64,000 nt of DNA, from assembly GCF_000721495.1 (NCBI RefSeq), contig NZ_JOHY01000029.1, positions 14,348-78,347 of the forward strand, read 5' to 3'. Shown piece by piece: positions 34,748 through 44,013 of this stretch (the first letter of the stretch is position 1; each line of letters begins with the position of its first letter). A model generated the notes under the pieces. It ran no database searches. It worked only from the letters and a program-made list of their open reading frames with translations, and was not told the DNA's origin. A program made the position numbers and the translations under genes. Source of the stretch: Streptomyces sp. NRRL F-5123 (lineage in GTDB: Bacteria; Actinomycetota; Actinomycetes; Streptomycetales; Streptomycetaceae).

Positions 34748-35946
34748 AGCGCGCCCTCCGCGCGCAGTGCGGCGATCTCCGCCTCGGTCAGGCCGAGTTC
34801 GGCCAGCACCTCGTCGGTGTCGGCGCCGTGCGGGCGGCCCGGCCAGCGGACGGCGCCGGGGGTCCCGGAGAGGCGGAAGAGGACGTTCTGCATGCGCAGC
34901 GATCCCAGCTCGGGGTCGTCGACGCGGGTCACCGTGCCCAGGGCCCGCAGCTGCGGATCGGCGACGACGTCGCGCACGTCGTAGACGGGGGCCACCGCGG
35001 CCTGCGCCTCCTCGAAGGCGGCGACCACCTCCGCGCGGGTGCGGCGGCCGATCCACTCGGCCACGACCTTGTCGATCTCCTCGGCGTGCGCGGCGCGCCC
35101 GGCGCCGGTCGCGAACCACGGCTCGCCGGTGAACTCCGGGTGACCGACCAGCCGCAGCACCCGATCGGCCACCGACTGCGCGGACGACGACACCGCGACC
35201 CAGCCGCCGTCGGCGGTGCGATAGGTGTTGCGGGGGGCGTTGTTGTTCGACCGGTTGCCCAGCCGCGGCTGCACGTAGCCGAGCTGGTCGTACCACAGGA
35301 GCTGCGGGCCGAGCACGGCGAGCATCGGCTCGATGATGGCCATGTCCACCACCTGTCCGGCGCCGGTGCGGTCGCGGCCGGCCAGCGCCGCCATGACCGC
35401 GTACGCCGTGGCGAGCCCGGCGATCGAGTCGGCCAGGCCGAACGGCGGCAGCGTCGGCGGTCCTTCGGGCTCACCGGTGGCCGCCGCGAAGCCGCTCATC
35501 GCCTCGGCGAGGGTGCCGAAACCGGGGCGGCTCGCGTACGGCCCGGTCTGGCCGAAGGCGGTGACACGGGCCAGCACCAGCCGCGGGTTGGCGGCGGACA
35601 GCTCCTCCCAGCCCAGCCCCCACCGCTCCAGGGTGCCGGGGCGGAAGTTCTCCACGACCACGTCGGCGCCGACCGCGAGCCGCAGCAGCACGTCGCGCCC
35701 GCCGGGTGTGCCGAGGTCGGCGGTGATCGTGCGCTTGTTGCGGCCGAGCTGCTTCCACCACAGGCCGACGCCGTCCTTGGCGGGGCCGTGGCCGCGGGAC
35801 GGGTCGGGCTTGCGCGGGTGCTCGACCTTGACGACGTCGGCGCCGAAGTCGCCGAGCAGCATCGCGGCGGTCGGGCCCGCGAAGAGCGTGGCGAGGTCGA
35901 CGACCCGCAGGCCGGTCAACGGGCCGCCGGAGGGCTGGTGGTGCAT
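34744..35946 (-). CDS. Type III CoA transferase (CaiB/BaiF family)
   Basis: 400 residues from ATG 35946, which has a GAGG 9 nt upstream; an in-frame GTG at 35985 overlapping the ribokinase stop is the alternative. Family core: GLRVVDLATLFAGPTAAMLL, GADVVKVEHPRKPDPSRGHG, WWKQLGRNKRTITADL, VVVENFRPGTLERWGL. The active-site Asp region AYAVMAALAGRDRTGAGQVV is present. These enzymes move CoA between carboxylic acids. With the CitE-like lyase it suggests acid activation and cleavage at the end of the operon. Confidence 0.87.
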   Translation of the reverse strand: MHHQPSGGPLTGLRVVDLATLFAGPTAAMLLGDFGADVVKVEHPRKPDPSRGHGPAKDGVGLWWKQLGRNKRTITADLGTPGGRDVLLRLAVGADVVVENFRPGTLERWGLGWEELSAANPRLVLARVTAFGQTGPYASRPGFGTLAEAMSGFAAATGEPEGPPTLPPFGLADSIAGLATAYAVMAALAGRDRTGAGQVVDMAIIEPMLAVLGPQLLWYDQLGYVQPRLGNRSNNNAPRNTYRTADGGWVAVSSSAQSVADRVLRLVGHPEFTGEPWFATGAGRAAHAEEIDKVVAEWIGRRTRAEVVAAFEEAQAAVAPVYDVRDVVADPQLRALGTVTRVDDPELGSLRMQNVLFRLSGTPGAVRWPGRPHGADTDEVLAELGLTEAEIAALRAEGAL

Positions 35947-35981
35947 GGGTGGTACCTCGGTTCTGGTGCGGTTGTTCCGGT

Positions 35982-36923
35982 TCACTTACGGGCGGCGCGC
36001 CGGCGGGGGACGGGGTGCCCCGCGGCGGCGCGTGCGTCGACGGCCGCGCGCAGCGGCATCGAGGACGAGGCGCCGGCCTGCTCGACGGACAGCGCGGACG
36101 CGGCGGTCGCCCAGCGCAGCGCCTCGTCCGCCGGTCGGCCCTCACCCAGGGCGACCGCGAGCGCGCCCACGAACGTGTCGCCGGCGGCCGTGGTGTCCAC
36201 GACCTCCGCCTTCAGCGCGGGCACGGCCAGCGGCTCCCGGCCGCGTACGGCGTGCAGGCACCCCGCGGCGCCCAGCGTGACCACCACCTCCGGCACCACG
36301 TCCAGCAGCGCGCGGGCCGCCGCTCGCGGGTCGCCCTCGCCGCTCAGCGCGGCGGCCTCGTGCTCATTGGGCACCAGCAGGTCGGTGACGGCCAGGAGTT
36401 CGTCCGGCAGCGGCTGCGCGGGAGCGGGCGTGAGCACGGTGCGCACCCCGCGCTCGCGCGCCGCGCGGGCCCCGGCGAGCACGCCGGCGAGCGGCAGTTC
36501 GAGCTGGAGCAGCAGCGCGCCCGCCGCCCCGATCGCCGCCTCGTCCTGCGAGGTGAGCGCCGTGACCGTGCCGTTGGCGCCGGGCACCACGACGATCGCG
36601 TTGTGGCCCGCGCCGTCCACGGTGATCTGTGCGATGCCGCTCGGGCCCGGCACCGTACGCAGCCGGACCGTGTCGACGCCCGACCGGTCGAGCGCCGCGC
36701 GCAGTTGTACGCCGAAGTCGTCGTCGCCGACCGCGCCGATCATGGTGACCGCGCCGCCCGCGCGCGCCGCGGCGATCGCCTGGTTGGCACCCTTGCCGCC
36801 CGGCACGGTCCGGAACGACTCGCCGGTGACGGTCTCGCCGAGCCGCGGCGCGGCCTTCGCGTACGCGACCAGGTCCATGTTGGCGCTGCCGAGCACCGCG
36901 ACCGCGGCCTTCGTGACGGTCAT
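35982..36923 (-). CDS. rbsK: Ribokinase
   Basis: 313 residues, PfkB family. N-terminal VLGSANMDLVAYAKAAPRLG, substrate loop VPGGKGANQAIAAARAGG, and the C-terminal ATP/catalytic motif DTTAAGDTFVGALAVAL with the base Asp. The spacing and NMD/PGGKGANQA pair fit ribokinase (ribose to ribose 5-phosphate) better than fructokinase. It lies 12 bp after an ADP-ribosylglycohydrolase gene, so the ribose could come from that enzyme's product. ATG 36923 chosen over TTG 36926. Confidence 0.87.
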   Translation of the reverse strand: MTVTKAAVAVLGSANMDLVAYAKAAPRLGETVTGESFRTVPGGKGANQAIAAARAGGAVTMIGAVGDDDFGVQLRAALDRSGVDTVRLRTVPGPSGIAQITVDGAGHNAIVVVPGANGTVTALTSQDEAAIGAAGALLLQLELPLAGVLAGARAARERGVRTVLTPAPAQPLPDELLAVTDLLVPNEHEAAALSGEGDPRAAARALLDVVPEVVVTLGAAGCLHAVRGREPLAVPALKAEVVDTTAAGDTFVGALAVALGEGRPADEALRWATAASALSVEQAGASSSMPLRAAVDARAAAGHPVPRRRAARK

Positions 36924-36935
36924 CAACTGCCTTCC

Positions 36936-38555
36936 CTAGCGTGCGTGGACGAGCGCGGCGGTGCGCCGCGCGAGCGTGTCGAAGCCGATGCCGTCGAGAC
37001 CCCCGACGGTCGTGGACAGCCGGTTCTCCAGCGGGCCCGTCCAGCGCGCGGGCAGCGCGGCGGGCGAACCCGCGAGCAGCCCGGCGACCGAGCCGGCCGT
37101 CGCGCCGTTGGAGTCGGTGTCCCAGCCGCCGGAGACGGCACGGGTGACGGAGCCGGAGAAGTCGCCCCCGGCGTGGGTGAGTGCGGCGGCGAGCAGCGCC
37201 GCGTTGGGCAGGACGTGCACCCAGTGGTGGCCGCCGTACGCGGCGTGCAGCGCGTCCACCACGCCCGCGAAGCCCTCGGGCGTGCCGGACGGCTCCGCGC
37301 GGGCGGCCGACACGCCGAACCGCACCGCCGCCGCCAGCCGCGAGCGGGGCGGCAGCACGCCGAGCCCGGCGGCGAGGCACGCGTGCACGTCCGCGCCGCC
37401 GCCCGCCGCCGCGGCGATCACGGCGGCCGCGAACATCGCCCCGAGCATGCCGTTGGCGGTGTGCGTGAGCACCGCGTCCCGCCAGGCCGCGTCCGCCGCG
37501 CCCGCGGGATCGCCCGGGTGTGTCCAGCCGTGGACGTCGGCCCTGATGAGGGCGCCGATCCACTCCCGGAAGGGGTTGCGCCGCAGCGCGGTGAGCGGCG
37601 GCTCGACCCCTTCCAGCAGGTTGCGGTAGGCGACCCGCTCCGCGGTGAACGTCCGGCCCGCGGGAAGTTCGGCGAGCCACAGCTCCGCGACGTCCGCGGT
37701 GCGGAAGCCGTGCCCGTGCGCTTCCAGCAGCAGCAGCCCGAGCAGCGGGTAGTTGAGGTCGTCGTCCTCCGGCATCCCGCGGATGTTCTCGGCGAGCGAG
37801 GTGGGCGCGCTGCGCCTGTTCCACGGATGGCGTGCCGCCACGCCGGGATCCAGCCCCACCGCCGTGAACCACGTCCGCAGCGGCCAGTTGCCCGTTCCCC
37901 GCGCGATCTCCCGGATCCCCTCCAGCGGCAGCTTCTCCACGGGCTTGCCCAGCAGGCACCCCGCGGCCCGCCCGAGCCACCCGGCCTCCAGCCGCCGGAC
38001 GAGGGCTTCCGGGGGCGCGGCGCCCCCGGCCCCGGGCCCCGTGCCCGCCCCGCTGCCGGCCGGAGCAGGGCCGGAGCGCCCGCCGGAGCGCCCGCCGGGG
38101 GGCGGCGTCGGCGCCGGCCGGTCCGCGCCCGGAACGGCGCGACCGCCGAACGGATCCGCCGCGCCGCCGTGGGGCCGGGATCCGCCACGGGCGTTGCCGG
38201 CCGGTACGCCGTGACCTGCGCAGCCGCCGGACGGGTCGGTACGTCCCCCCGCCGGGGACGCTGTCCGCCACGCCGGTGCAAGGGCGTGGATCGCGTCGAG
38301 GCCCGTCGGCTCGTCCGCGGCCAGCGGGCTGGGGCGGGCGGCGAGTTCGTCGAGGAGCGTTTCCGCGAGGGCCCGTAGCGCGGGAGGGGCCGCGGTGGGC
38401 GAGGCCCCCGCGCGCGGCGGCGCGAGGTGACCGCCCGCGGCGAGCCAGCGCCGCCGGACGTCGTGGGCGTCGCGGCCGTCCTCCGCCGCCTGCCGGAGCT
38501 CGTGCCCGATGAGGTCTTCCGGCTGAACCCACGTCAGCCGCAGCATGTCGTTCAC
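36936..38555 (-). CDS. ADP-ribosylglycohydrolase-family protein, large paralogue
   Basis: 539 residues from GTG 38555 (GGGAG six bases before). Residues 1-45 (TWVQPEDLIGHELRQAAEDG) are a short conserved-looking lead. Residues about 45-180 are a Gly/Ala/Pro low-complexity linker. The ARH (DraG) domain follows: GRAAGCLLGKPVEKLP, metal motif EDDDLNY (263-269) in place of TDDT, and C-terminal GGWDTDSNGATAGSVAGLLA with the second Asp pair. Metal ligands look intact, so it is probably active. Separated by 259 bp from the preceding paralogue. Confidence 0.83.
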   Translation of the reverse strand: MNDMLRLTWVQPEDLIGHELRQAAEDGRDAHDVRRRWLAAGGHLAPPRAGASPTAAPPALRALAETLLDELAARPSPLAADEPTGLDAIHALAPAWRTASPAGGRTDPSGGCAGHGVPAGNARGGSRPHGGAADPFGGRAVPGADRPAPTPPPGGRSGGRSGPAPAGSGAGTGPGAGGAAPPEALVRRLEAGWLGRAAGCLLGKPVEKLPLEGIREIARGTGNWPLRTWFTAVGLDPGVAARHPWNRRSAPTSLAENIRGMPEDDDLNYPLLGLLLLEAHGHGFRTADVAELWLAELPAGRTFTAERVAYRNLLEGVEPPLTALRRNPFREWIGALIRADVHGWTHPGDPAGAADAAWRDAVLTHTANGMLGAMFAAAVIAAAAGGGADVHACLAAGLGVLPPRSRLAAAVRFGVSAARAEPSGTPEGFAGVVDALHAAYGGHHWVHVLPNAALLAAALTHAGGDFSGSVTRAVSGGWDTDSNGATAGSVAGLLAGSPAALPARWTGPLENRLSTTVGGLDGIGFDTLARRTAALVHAR

Positions 38556-38601
38556 CGCACTCCCGCCCGACTGCCGTCCCCCGCCGCCGTGAGGCCCTCG
38601 G

Positions 38602-38737
38602 GACACGCCCGGGGCGGTCGGTGCGCCGTGCCGTGCGGGTGGTGGCCGCGTGCCCGGGTCCGGCGGGGGGCGGGGTGTGGCGTGGCGGCGGGTTCGCGAC
38701 ACGCCCGGAGCGGTCGGTGCGCCGTGCCGTGCGGGTG
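38602..38737. repeat. 40-bp direct repeat, two copies
   Basis: 38602-38641 and 38698-38737 are identical at 39 of 40 positions (one G/A difference), 96 bp start to start, in the gap between two ARH genes. Copy starts GACACGCCCGG and ends CGTGCGGGTG. The rest of the 259-bp gap is GC-rich with no gene recognised. Confidence 0.8.
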
Positions 38738-38814
38738 CCGGGGGACGGGGAGAGGTGCGGGACGGGGGGCGTCTTCCGCCTCCGCCGCGGGTGCGCCGCC
38801 GGGCGCCGGGGCGG

Positions 38815-39960
38815 TCACCTCGCCTCCGCCAGTGCGGCGAACGCCGCCTCGTGGGTGCGGCGGCGAGCGGTGTCGCGGGTGAAGACCTCGCGGGTGACGG
38901 TGGCCAGTTCGGCGGCTGGAGCGTGGAGGTCGAGGCGGCTGGCGCGGGCGACCTCGGTGCTCCACCGTTCCGGCACCGCCGCGCTGCCGCCGAGCGCGCC
39001 CGCGACCGCGCCGCTCATGGTGGCGATGGAGTCGCAGTCCCGCCCGTAGTTGACCGAGCCGAGCACCGCGGGCTCGTACCCGCCGTCCGCGACCAGCAGC
39101 ATGCCGAGCGCCACCGGCAGTTCCTCGATGGCGTGCAGCCGCGAGGGGCGGCGAGCGCCGAGCGAGGGCTCCCGGTAGTGCGGGCCGACCGTGTCGAAGG
39201 GCGCGACGGCCTCGCGCAGCGGCCCGAGCGCCCGCTCCCAGTCGTCGTACGCCACCGCCGCCTCGCAGACCGCCTCGATCGCGGCGCGGGTGCCGTCCTT
39301 GGCCAGGGCCAGCGCCTCGTCGACGACGCTGGTGGCCGTCGCGCCCGGCAGGAACGCCGCGGCCACGGCCGCCGCGAAGACCCCGGCGGCCTCCCGCCCG
39401 TACGAGGACTGGTGCGGCGCCGCGACCTCCAGCGCCTCCGCGTACGCCCCCGCCGGATTGCCCGCGTTGACCGCGCCGACCGGCGCCATGTACATCGCCG
39501 CACCGCAGTTGACGATGTTGCCGGTGCCCGCCTCCCGCGGGTCGACGTGCCCGTAGTGCAGCCGCGCCACGATCCACTTCTCGGCGAGGAAGATCCGCTG
39601 CAGCGGCAGCGCCTCGGCCTCCAGCTCCGGGACCCAGCGGGGCGTCCCGATCAGGTCGGGAACCAGGTGCTCGGCGACGCTGTACGCGTCCAGGTGGTCG
39701 CGCACCTTCGCGTAGACCCGGACCAGCGCGTGTGTCATGAGGGTGTCGTCGGTGACGTGCCCGTCGCCCTTGTGGTACGGCGCGATGGGCCGGGCCGTAC
39801 GCCAGTCGGCGTGGAAGGGGCCGACGATGCCGCGCACCCTCCCGCCGTGCCGCTCGGCGATCTGCTCGGGCGTCCAGCCCTCCACCGGGCCGCCCAGCGC
39901 GTCGCCGACGGCGGCGCCGACCAGGCAGCCGGTGATGCGGTCCTCAAGCGTCGGTTGCAT
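38815..39960 (-). CDS. ADP-ribosylglycohydrolase-family protein
   Basis: 381 residues. ARH fold with all signature ligands: GAAVGDALGGPVEG (about 15-28), TDDT (70-73) and NYGRDCDSIATMSGAVAGAL (GRDCDS at 306-311). Family members use two Mg2+ ions to hydrolyse ADP-ribosyl or related N-/O-ribosyl bonds. The start overlaps the preceding paralogue by 17 bp. Substrate in this operon is probably a small ribosyl compound rather than protein, by its placement with a sugar importer and ribokinase. Confidence 0.87.
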   Translation of the reverse strand: MQPTLEDRITGCLVGAAVGDALGGPVEGWTPEQIAERHGGRVRGIVGPFHADWRTARPIAPYHKGDGHVTDDTLMTHALVRVYAKVRDHLDAYSVAEHLVPDLIGTPRWVPELEAEALPLQRIFLAEKWIVARLHYGHVDPREAGTGNIVNCGAAMYMAPVGAVNAGNPAGAYAEALEVAAPHQSSYGREAAGVFAAAVAAAFLPGATATSVVDEALALAKDGTRAAIEAVCEAAVAYDDWERALGPLREAVAPFDTVGPHYREPSLGARRPSRLHAIEELPVALGMLLVADGGYEPAVLGSVNYGRDCDSIATMSGAVAGALGGSAAVPERWSTEVARASRLDLHAPAAELATVTREVFTRDTARRRTHEAAFAALAEAR

Positions 39961-41275
39961 GGGATGCGAGTCCTTCCGTGGAGGTGTCGCAGGGGGCTGA
40001 CGGGGCCGAGGGGGCGGCGGGCACGGCCGGCTCGATGGCGGCGAGCCGCCCCGCCAGTTCCATGAGGTCCACGCCCGCCATGCGCGGCAGCGCGCAGCCG
40101 GCCAGGATGCGGCACGCCGCGCGCCACGGGGCGGGCAGCGAGCGGGCGCCGCCCAGGGCGCCCGCGAGCGCTCCGGAGAGCGCGGGGGCGGAGTCCGCGA
40201 CCCGCGACAGGCACGCGGCGGCGGGCACCGCCTCGACCGCGGCGCCGTCCGCCGCGAGCACCAGCGCGAGCGCGACCGGCACGGTGTCGGCGGCGGCGAT
40301 GCCGTAGCTGTAGACGTGGTCGATGATCTGGTGCTCCAGCAGCGGTACGAGCCCGAACGCCCGCCCGCCCGGGGCCTCCTCGGCCGCGGCGCGGGCGAGG
40401 TCGACGGCGTGCTCGGCGTTGCGCGCGATCTCCGAGCCCACGGGCAGCTGCGCCTGCGCGGCGGCCACGCACTCCGGCGCGGTGGCGCCCGCCAGCGCGA
40501 GCGCCACCGCGGCGGCCATCGCGCGGGCGCCGTGCACCCCGTCCTCGTCCTGCGTGTAGCGCGCGTCGAACTCGGCGAGATCGGCGGCCCCCTCGGGGTC
40601 GCCGGGGTGGACGACCGCGAGGACGCACGCCCGTACGCACGCCGCGTCGTCGAAGAAGTGCGGGTTGTCGTGCCCGGAGGCGGGCGGGCGCAGACCTGTC
40701 GCGAGATTGCCGAGCCCGGCGCGTACGGAGATACGGGCGCGCAGCGGGATCTCGGCGGACTCCACCTCCGGGGCGCGGGCCGCCGCCGACGAGATCTCGG
40801 CGGCGAGCGACATCCACGCCAGGTCCACCGCGGCGCGCACCCGCCGGTCCCGGCTGAGGTCGCTGAGCAGCGCGCCGCGCGAGGCGACGACCGCCTCGGC
40901 GGTGAAGGCCGCCCACTCGGCGTCGTCTGAGGGCCCGAGCCGCAGCGGCTCGGGCGGCTGGTTGAGCGCGATGGGTACGGGCAGGGTCGTGGTCTCGTTC
41001 TGCTCGGCGAAGGTGTCCAGCTCCCGGGTGAGCCGCCGCGTCCACTCCGGCATGCGCACCGCGCGGTGCCGCGCCGCCGGCCACCCGGCGGCGTCCCCGG
41101 CCGCGAGCCCCAGCAGCATCCCCTCGACCCGCGACCGCGCCTCCTCCTCCGGTGCCGGGACCGCGCCGCGGGCCCCCGGCACCGGCCCTGCGGCCCGCCC
41201 GGGACCTCCCCCGGGCGCCGAGCCTCCGGCGGGCCCGGGACCGGGGTGCGGCGGTGGGGTGCCGGGGGTGGTCAT
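39944..41275 (-). CDS. ADP-ribosylglycohydrolase-like protein, degenerate active site
   Basis: 443 residues, a third ARH paralogue whose key motifs are changed. GLAAGDAAGWPAARHR (56-71) is recognisable. TDDT is replaced by NETT (93-96), and the C-terminal GRDADT-type motif reads SRVADSAPALSGALAGALGG (357-376), losing the first Asp. Two metal-ligand sites are therefore altered. It may be a non-catalytic partner of a neighbouring ARH or have a new activity. The first ~45 residues are Pro/Gly-rich. The ATG overlaps the previous stop (ATGA). Confidence 0.78.
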   Translation of the reverse strand: MTTPGTPPPHPGPGPAGGSAPGGGPGRAAGPVPGARGAVPAPEEEARSRVEGMLLGLAAGDAAGWPAARHRAVRMPEWTRRLTRELDTFAEQNETTTLPVPIALNQPPEPLRLGPSDDAEWAAFTAEAVVASRGALLSDLSRDRRVRAAVDLAWMSLAAEISSAAARAPEVESAEIPLRARISVRAGLGNLATGLRPPASGHDNPHFFDDAACVRACVLAVVHPGDPEGAADLAEFDARYTQDEDGVHGARAMAAAVALALAGATAPECVAAAQAQLPVGSEIARNAEHAVDLARAAAEEAPGGRAFGLVPLLEHQIIDHVYSYGIAAADTVPVALALVLAADGAAVEAVPAAACLSRVADSAPALSGALAGALGGARSLPAPWRAACRILAGCALPRMAGVDLMELAGRLAAIEPAVPAAPSAPSAPCDTSTEGLASHATDA

Positions 41276-42369
41276 GACGCCGCCAGGGTGGGGGTGTCGG
41301 GGGAGAGGAGGTCGGCGATGTCGAGGACGTGGTAGCCGGACATCGCGGGCAGGCAGCTGCCGTGGACCTCCTTGACGGCCTTGGACCAGCGCTCGGGGAT
41401 CGCGGTCCAGCCGCCGAGGGTGCCGGCGAGGGCGCCGGCGACGGCGGCGGTGGTGTCGGCGTCCCGGCCCATGTTCACCGCCGTGAGCACCGAACCGGTG
41501 AAGTCGCCGCCCGCCAGGGCGAACGCGCCGAACGCGAGCCCGACCGCCTCGGGCGCGAGGTCCGTCCACGGGTAGCCGCCGATGACGACCGCGGCGCGCA
41601 GCGCCCGCTCGCGGTCCAGCACCGCCAGGGCCGGGTCCAGCCGGAGCCGGCTCGCGACCGTGACCGCCCGGCGCAGCGAGCGCGCGGTCCAGGAGTCCTC
41701 GGGCACCACCGACAGCGCGGCGGTGATCACGGCCGCGGTGTCGCCGCCGCCCATCGCCGCCGCGACCCCGGCGGCGACGGCCTGGCCGCCGTAGATGCCC
41801 TCGCCCTCGTGACTGACGGTGCCGTCGATCGCGACCAGCCGCGCGGCCTCCGCGGGGCGCCCGGCGGCGAATACCCCGCAGGGCGCGGCCCGCATCGCCA
41901 GGCCGTCGCTCCAGGCGTGCCGGTGCTGCGCGGTGATCGGCGCGGCGAGGCCCCGGCGGAGGTTCTCCAGGGTGCCGCGCTCGCTGAACCCGGCGCCACG
42001 GAAGGCGCCCTCGTCGCGGTCGGCGATCCAGACGTGCCAGGCCGTCTCGACGTCCGCGGGGGTGAGGGCCGAGCCGTACCGGCCGAGCAGCAGGCCGGAC
42101 AGGATCGCGTACTCGGTGTCGTCGGTGCCCGCGGGGTCGTCGGTGACGAAGTCCTCGATGCGGCCCCAGCGCTTGCGGATCTGCGACGGTTTCATGTTCT
42201 CGGCCGGGGCCCCCAGCGCGTCGCCCACCGCGAGGCCGGTGAGGGCGCCGCGCGCGTGGTCACGGGGCGAGCCGGGCAGGGGCGGGGGCTGCCGGGGACC
42301 GACGGGTGGCGGGGTGGAGGAGAGGGCGTCGGTGCCGGGGGCGGCGAGGGGCGGGGGAGTTGTGCTCAT
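41272..42369 (-). CDS. ADP-ribosylglycohydrolase-family protein
   Basis: 365 residues, first of the four ARH genes in transcription order. GLAVGDALGAPAE (45-57), TDDT (82-85) and NMGRDADTTAAVAGALAGTL (GRDADT 301-306) are complete, so a two-Mg active site is expected. Residues 1-38 are Pro-rich. AGGAAA precedes the ATG. It is coupled by ATGA to the degenerate paralogue downstream and lies 321 bp after the binding-protein gene. Confidence 0.87.
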   Translation of the reverse strand: MSTTPPPLAAPGTDALSSTPPPVGPRQPPPLPGSPRDHARGALTGLAVGDALGAPAENMKPSQIRKRWGRIEDFVTDDPAGTDDTEYAILSGLLLGRYGSALTPADVETAWHVWIADRDEGAFRGAGFSERGTLENLRRGLAAPITAQHRHAWSDGLAMRAAPCGVFAAGRPAEAARLVAIDGTVSHEGEGIYGGQAVAAGVAAAMGGGDTAAVITAALSVVPEDSWTARSLRRAVTVASRLRLDPALAVLDRERALRAAVVIGGYPWTDLAPEAVGLAFGAFALAGGDFTGSVLTAVNMGRDADTTAAVAGALAGTLGGWTAIPERWSKAVKEVHGSCLPAMSGYHVLDIADLLSPDTPTLAAS

Positions 42370-42690
42370 GACGTGCCGTTTCCTGGTGAGTCCTGCGGGG
42401 TGGTGCCGAGGTGCGCCGTGCCGCCGCCCGTGCGGCGGCGGCCGCGGGTGCGGCGGCGGGCGGTGCGCGGTCCGGGACGAGGCGCGGGTCCGGCCGGCGG
42501 CTGACGTACGGGGCACGGCCGGGGCTCCTTCCGTGGCGGGGCGGTTCGCGTCGGGGCCGTTCGTGCCGGCCGGGGTCGTGCTCGGGGGCGGATGCGCCCG
42601 CCCGCGTCGGGGGTTGCCGCTCCCGGGAGCGGAGCCGGGCCGTCCGGACGGGCGTCGCCGGACCGGCACGGCTCCGCGGCGGGCAGGACC
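42370..42690. other. 321-bp gap inside the operon, GC-rich with a hairpin
   Basis: No gene recognised. GCCGCCGC (42420-42427) and GCGGCGGC (42432-42439) form an 8-bp stem. It might weaken read-through from the transporter genes to the ARH genes, or there may be a separate promoter; neither can be shown from sequence. Confidence 0.35.
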
Positions 42691-44013
42691 TCAGGCGCGG
42701 TAGCGGTCGAAGACGCGCTTGCCGTCGCGCACCAGCTTGTCGCGCAGCCCGTCCAGGCCGATGGCACCGCTGTAGAACTGCTGGAGCGCGGGCGTGGCGA
42801 CCTTGTCCGACCACTCCGGGTAGCCGCGCCGCCCCAGCGCCGGGGACGCCACCAGGTGCGCGGCGACGGCCATGCCCGTACGCCAGCCGAGCGCGTCCGT
42901 GGTGAGCGACGGGTCGCGCAGCGCGTCGCTGCCGGTGGGGGCCATCCAGTCGCCGCGCGCCAGCTGCACCAGATGCGGGGTCTGCGTCATGAAGTCGATG
43001 AAGGCGGCGGCGGCCTCCTTGTGCTTGCAGCTCCGGGACACCGACAGCGTCTGCGGACTGACCCCTTGCGCGCGCCCGCCGTCCGGCGCCCCGGCGCCCA
43101 CCGGCAGCGGCAGCGTCACCCAGTCGAAGCCCTTGGGCGCCTGCTGCTGTATCTGCTGCCGGTAGGAGAGGTTGAGCGGCAGCATCGCGTACCGTCCGGC
43201 GAAGAAGCCGGGCAGCGCGTCCCCGCCGCTCATGCCGAGCGCGCTCGCCGGGGCCGAGCGGTCGTCGTGGACCTGGCGGCGCACCAGCTCGGGGAAGACG
43301 GAGTCGGCCGCGTCCAGCGCCACGTCCGTACGGCCGCCGGGCCGCGCGTAGAGGATCCGCCCGCCGGTGGTGAGCGCGAGGTTCAGCGTCACGCTCACCG
43401 GTGAACTCATCGGCCAGGCCACGCCGTAGCGCTCGGCCGAGCCGCCGCCGCGGTGCGACAGTTCGCGCGTGATGTCCTCGAACTCCTGCCACGTCCAGGG
43501 CGCGGCGGCGTCCGGCAGCCGTACGCCCGCCGCGACCAGCCGCGCGCGGTCGGCGACGATCACGCGCGGCTCCTGGAGGAAGGGCACCCCGTACAGCCCG
43601 CCGCCGAAGCGGGCCATGTCCCACACGGCGGAGGGGATGCGGGCGAGGGCGGACGCGGGCAGCAGCGGGGTGAGGTCGGCGAGGTAGCCGCCGGAGCCGA
43701 AGTCGGTGAGGTCGTTGCCCTCGTCGTGGATGACGTCGGGGGCCGCGCCGCCCTCGAAGGAGGTCAGCAGCTGGTCGTGGACATCGTCCCAGCTGCCCTG
43801 GACGTAGCGGACCCGTACCTCGGGCCCGGTGGCGTTCCACTGGTCCACCAGGGCCTTGTTGGCCTTGACCGACTCCTCCTGCCAGGCCAGCGACAGGAAG
43901 TCCAGCGTCGGCTTCCCCGACCCGGCGGACGAGCCGCACGCGGCCAGCAGCGGGCCGCCCGTGGCGGAGGCGGCGGCCGCGGCGGCGCCGCCGAGCAGTG
44001 TCCGGCGCCGCAT
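42691..44013 (-). CDS. Sugar-type solute-binding lipoprotein
   Basis: 440 residues. The N-terminus MRRRTLLGG with a twin-Arg pattern, Ala-rich core and lipobox LAAC near residue 26 suggests a Tat-type lipoprotein. The body is a family 1 extracellular binding protein (DEGNDLTDFGSGGYLADLTP, YGVPFLQEPRVIVADRARL). The ATG overlaps the second permease's stop (TGATG). Unusually it comes after the permeases rather than before. Receptor for the operon's unknown substrate. Confidence 0.85.
   Translation of the reverse strand: MRRRTLLGGAAAAAASATGGPLLAACGSSAGSGKPTLDFLSLAWQEESVKANKALVDQWNATGPEVRVRYVQGSWDDVHDQLLTSFEGGAAPDVIHDEGNDLTDFGSGGYLADLTPLLPASALARIPSAVWDMARFGGGLYGVPFLQEPRVIVADRARLVAAGVRLPDAAAPWTWQEFEDITRELSHRGGGSAERYGVAWPMSSPVSVTLNLALTTGGRILYARPGGRTDVALDAADSVFPELVRRQVHDDRSAPASALGMSGGDALPGFFAGRYAMLPLNLSYRQQIQQQAPKGFDWVTLPLPVGAGAPDGGRAQGVSPQTLSVSRSCKHKEAAAAFIDFMTQTPHLVQLARGDWMAPTGSDALRDPSLTTDALGWRTGMAVAAHLVASPALGRRGYPEWSDKVATPALQQFYSGAIGLDGLRDKLVRDGKRVFDRYRA

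Noticed and set aside
42412..42445. Hairpin between binding protein and ARH genes as a terminator
   Set aside because: Only an 8-bp stem in very GC-rich DNA, where such stems arise by chance; not strong enough to claim that the operon is split.
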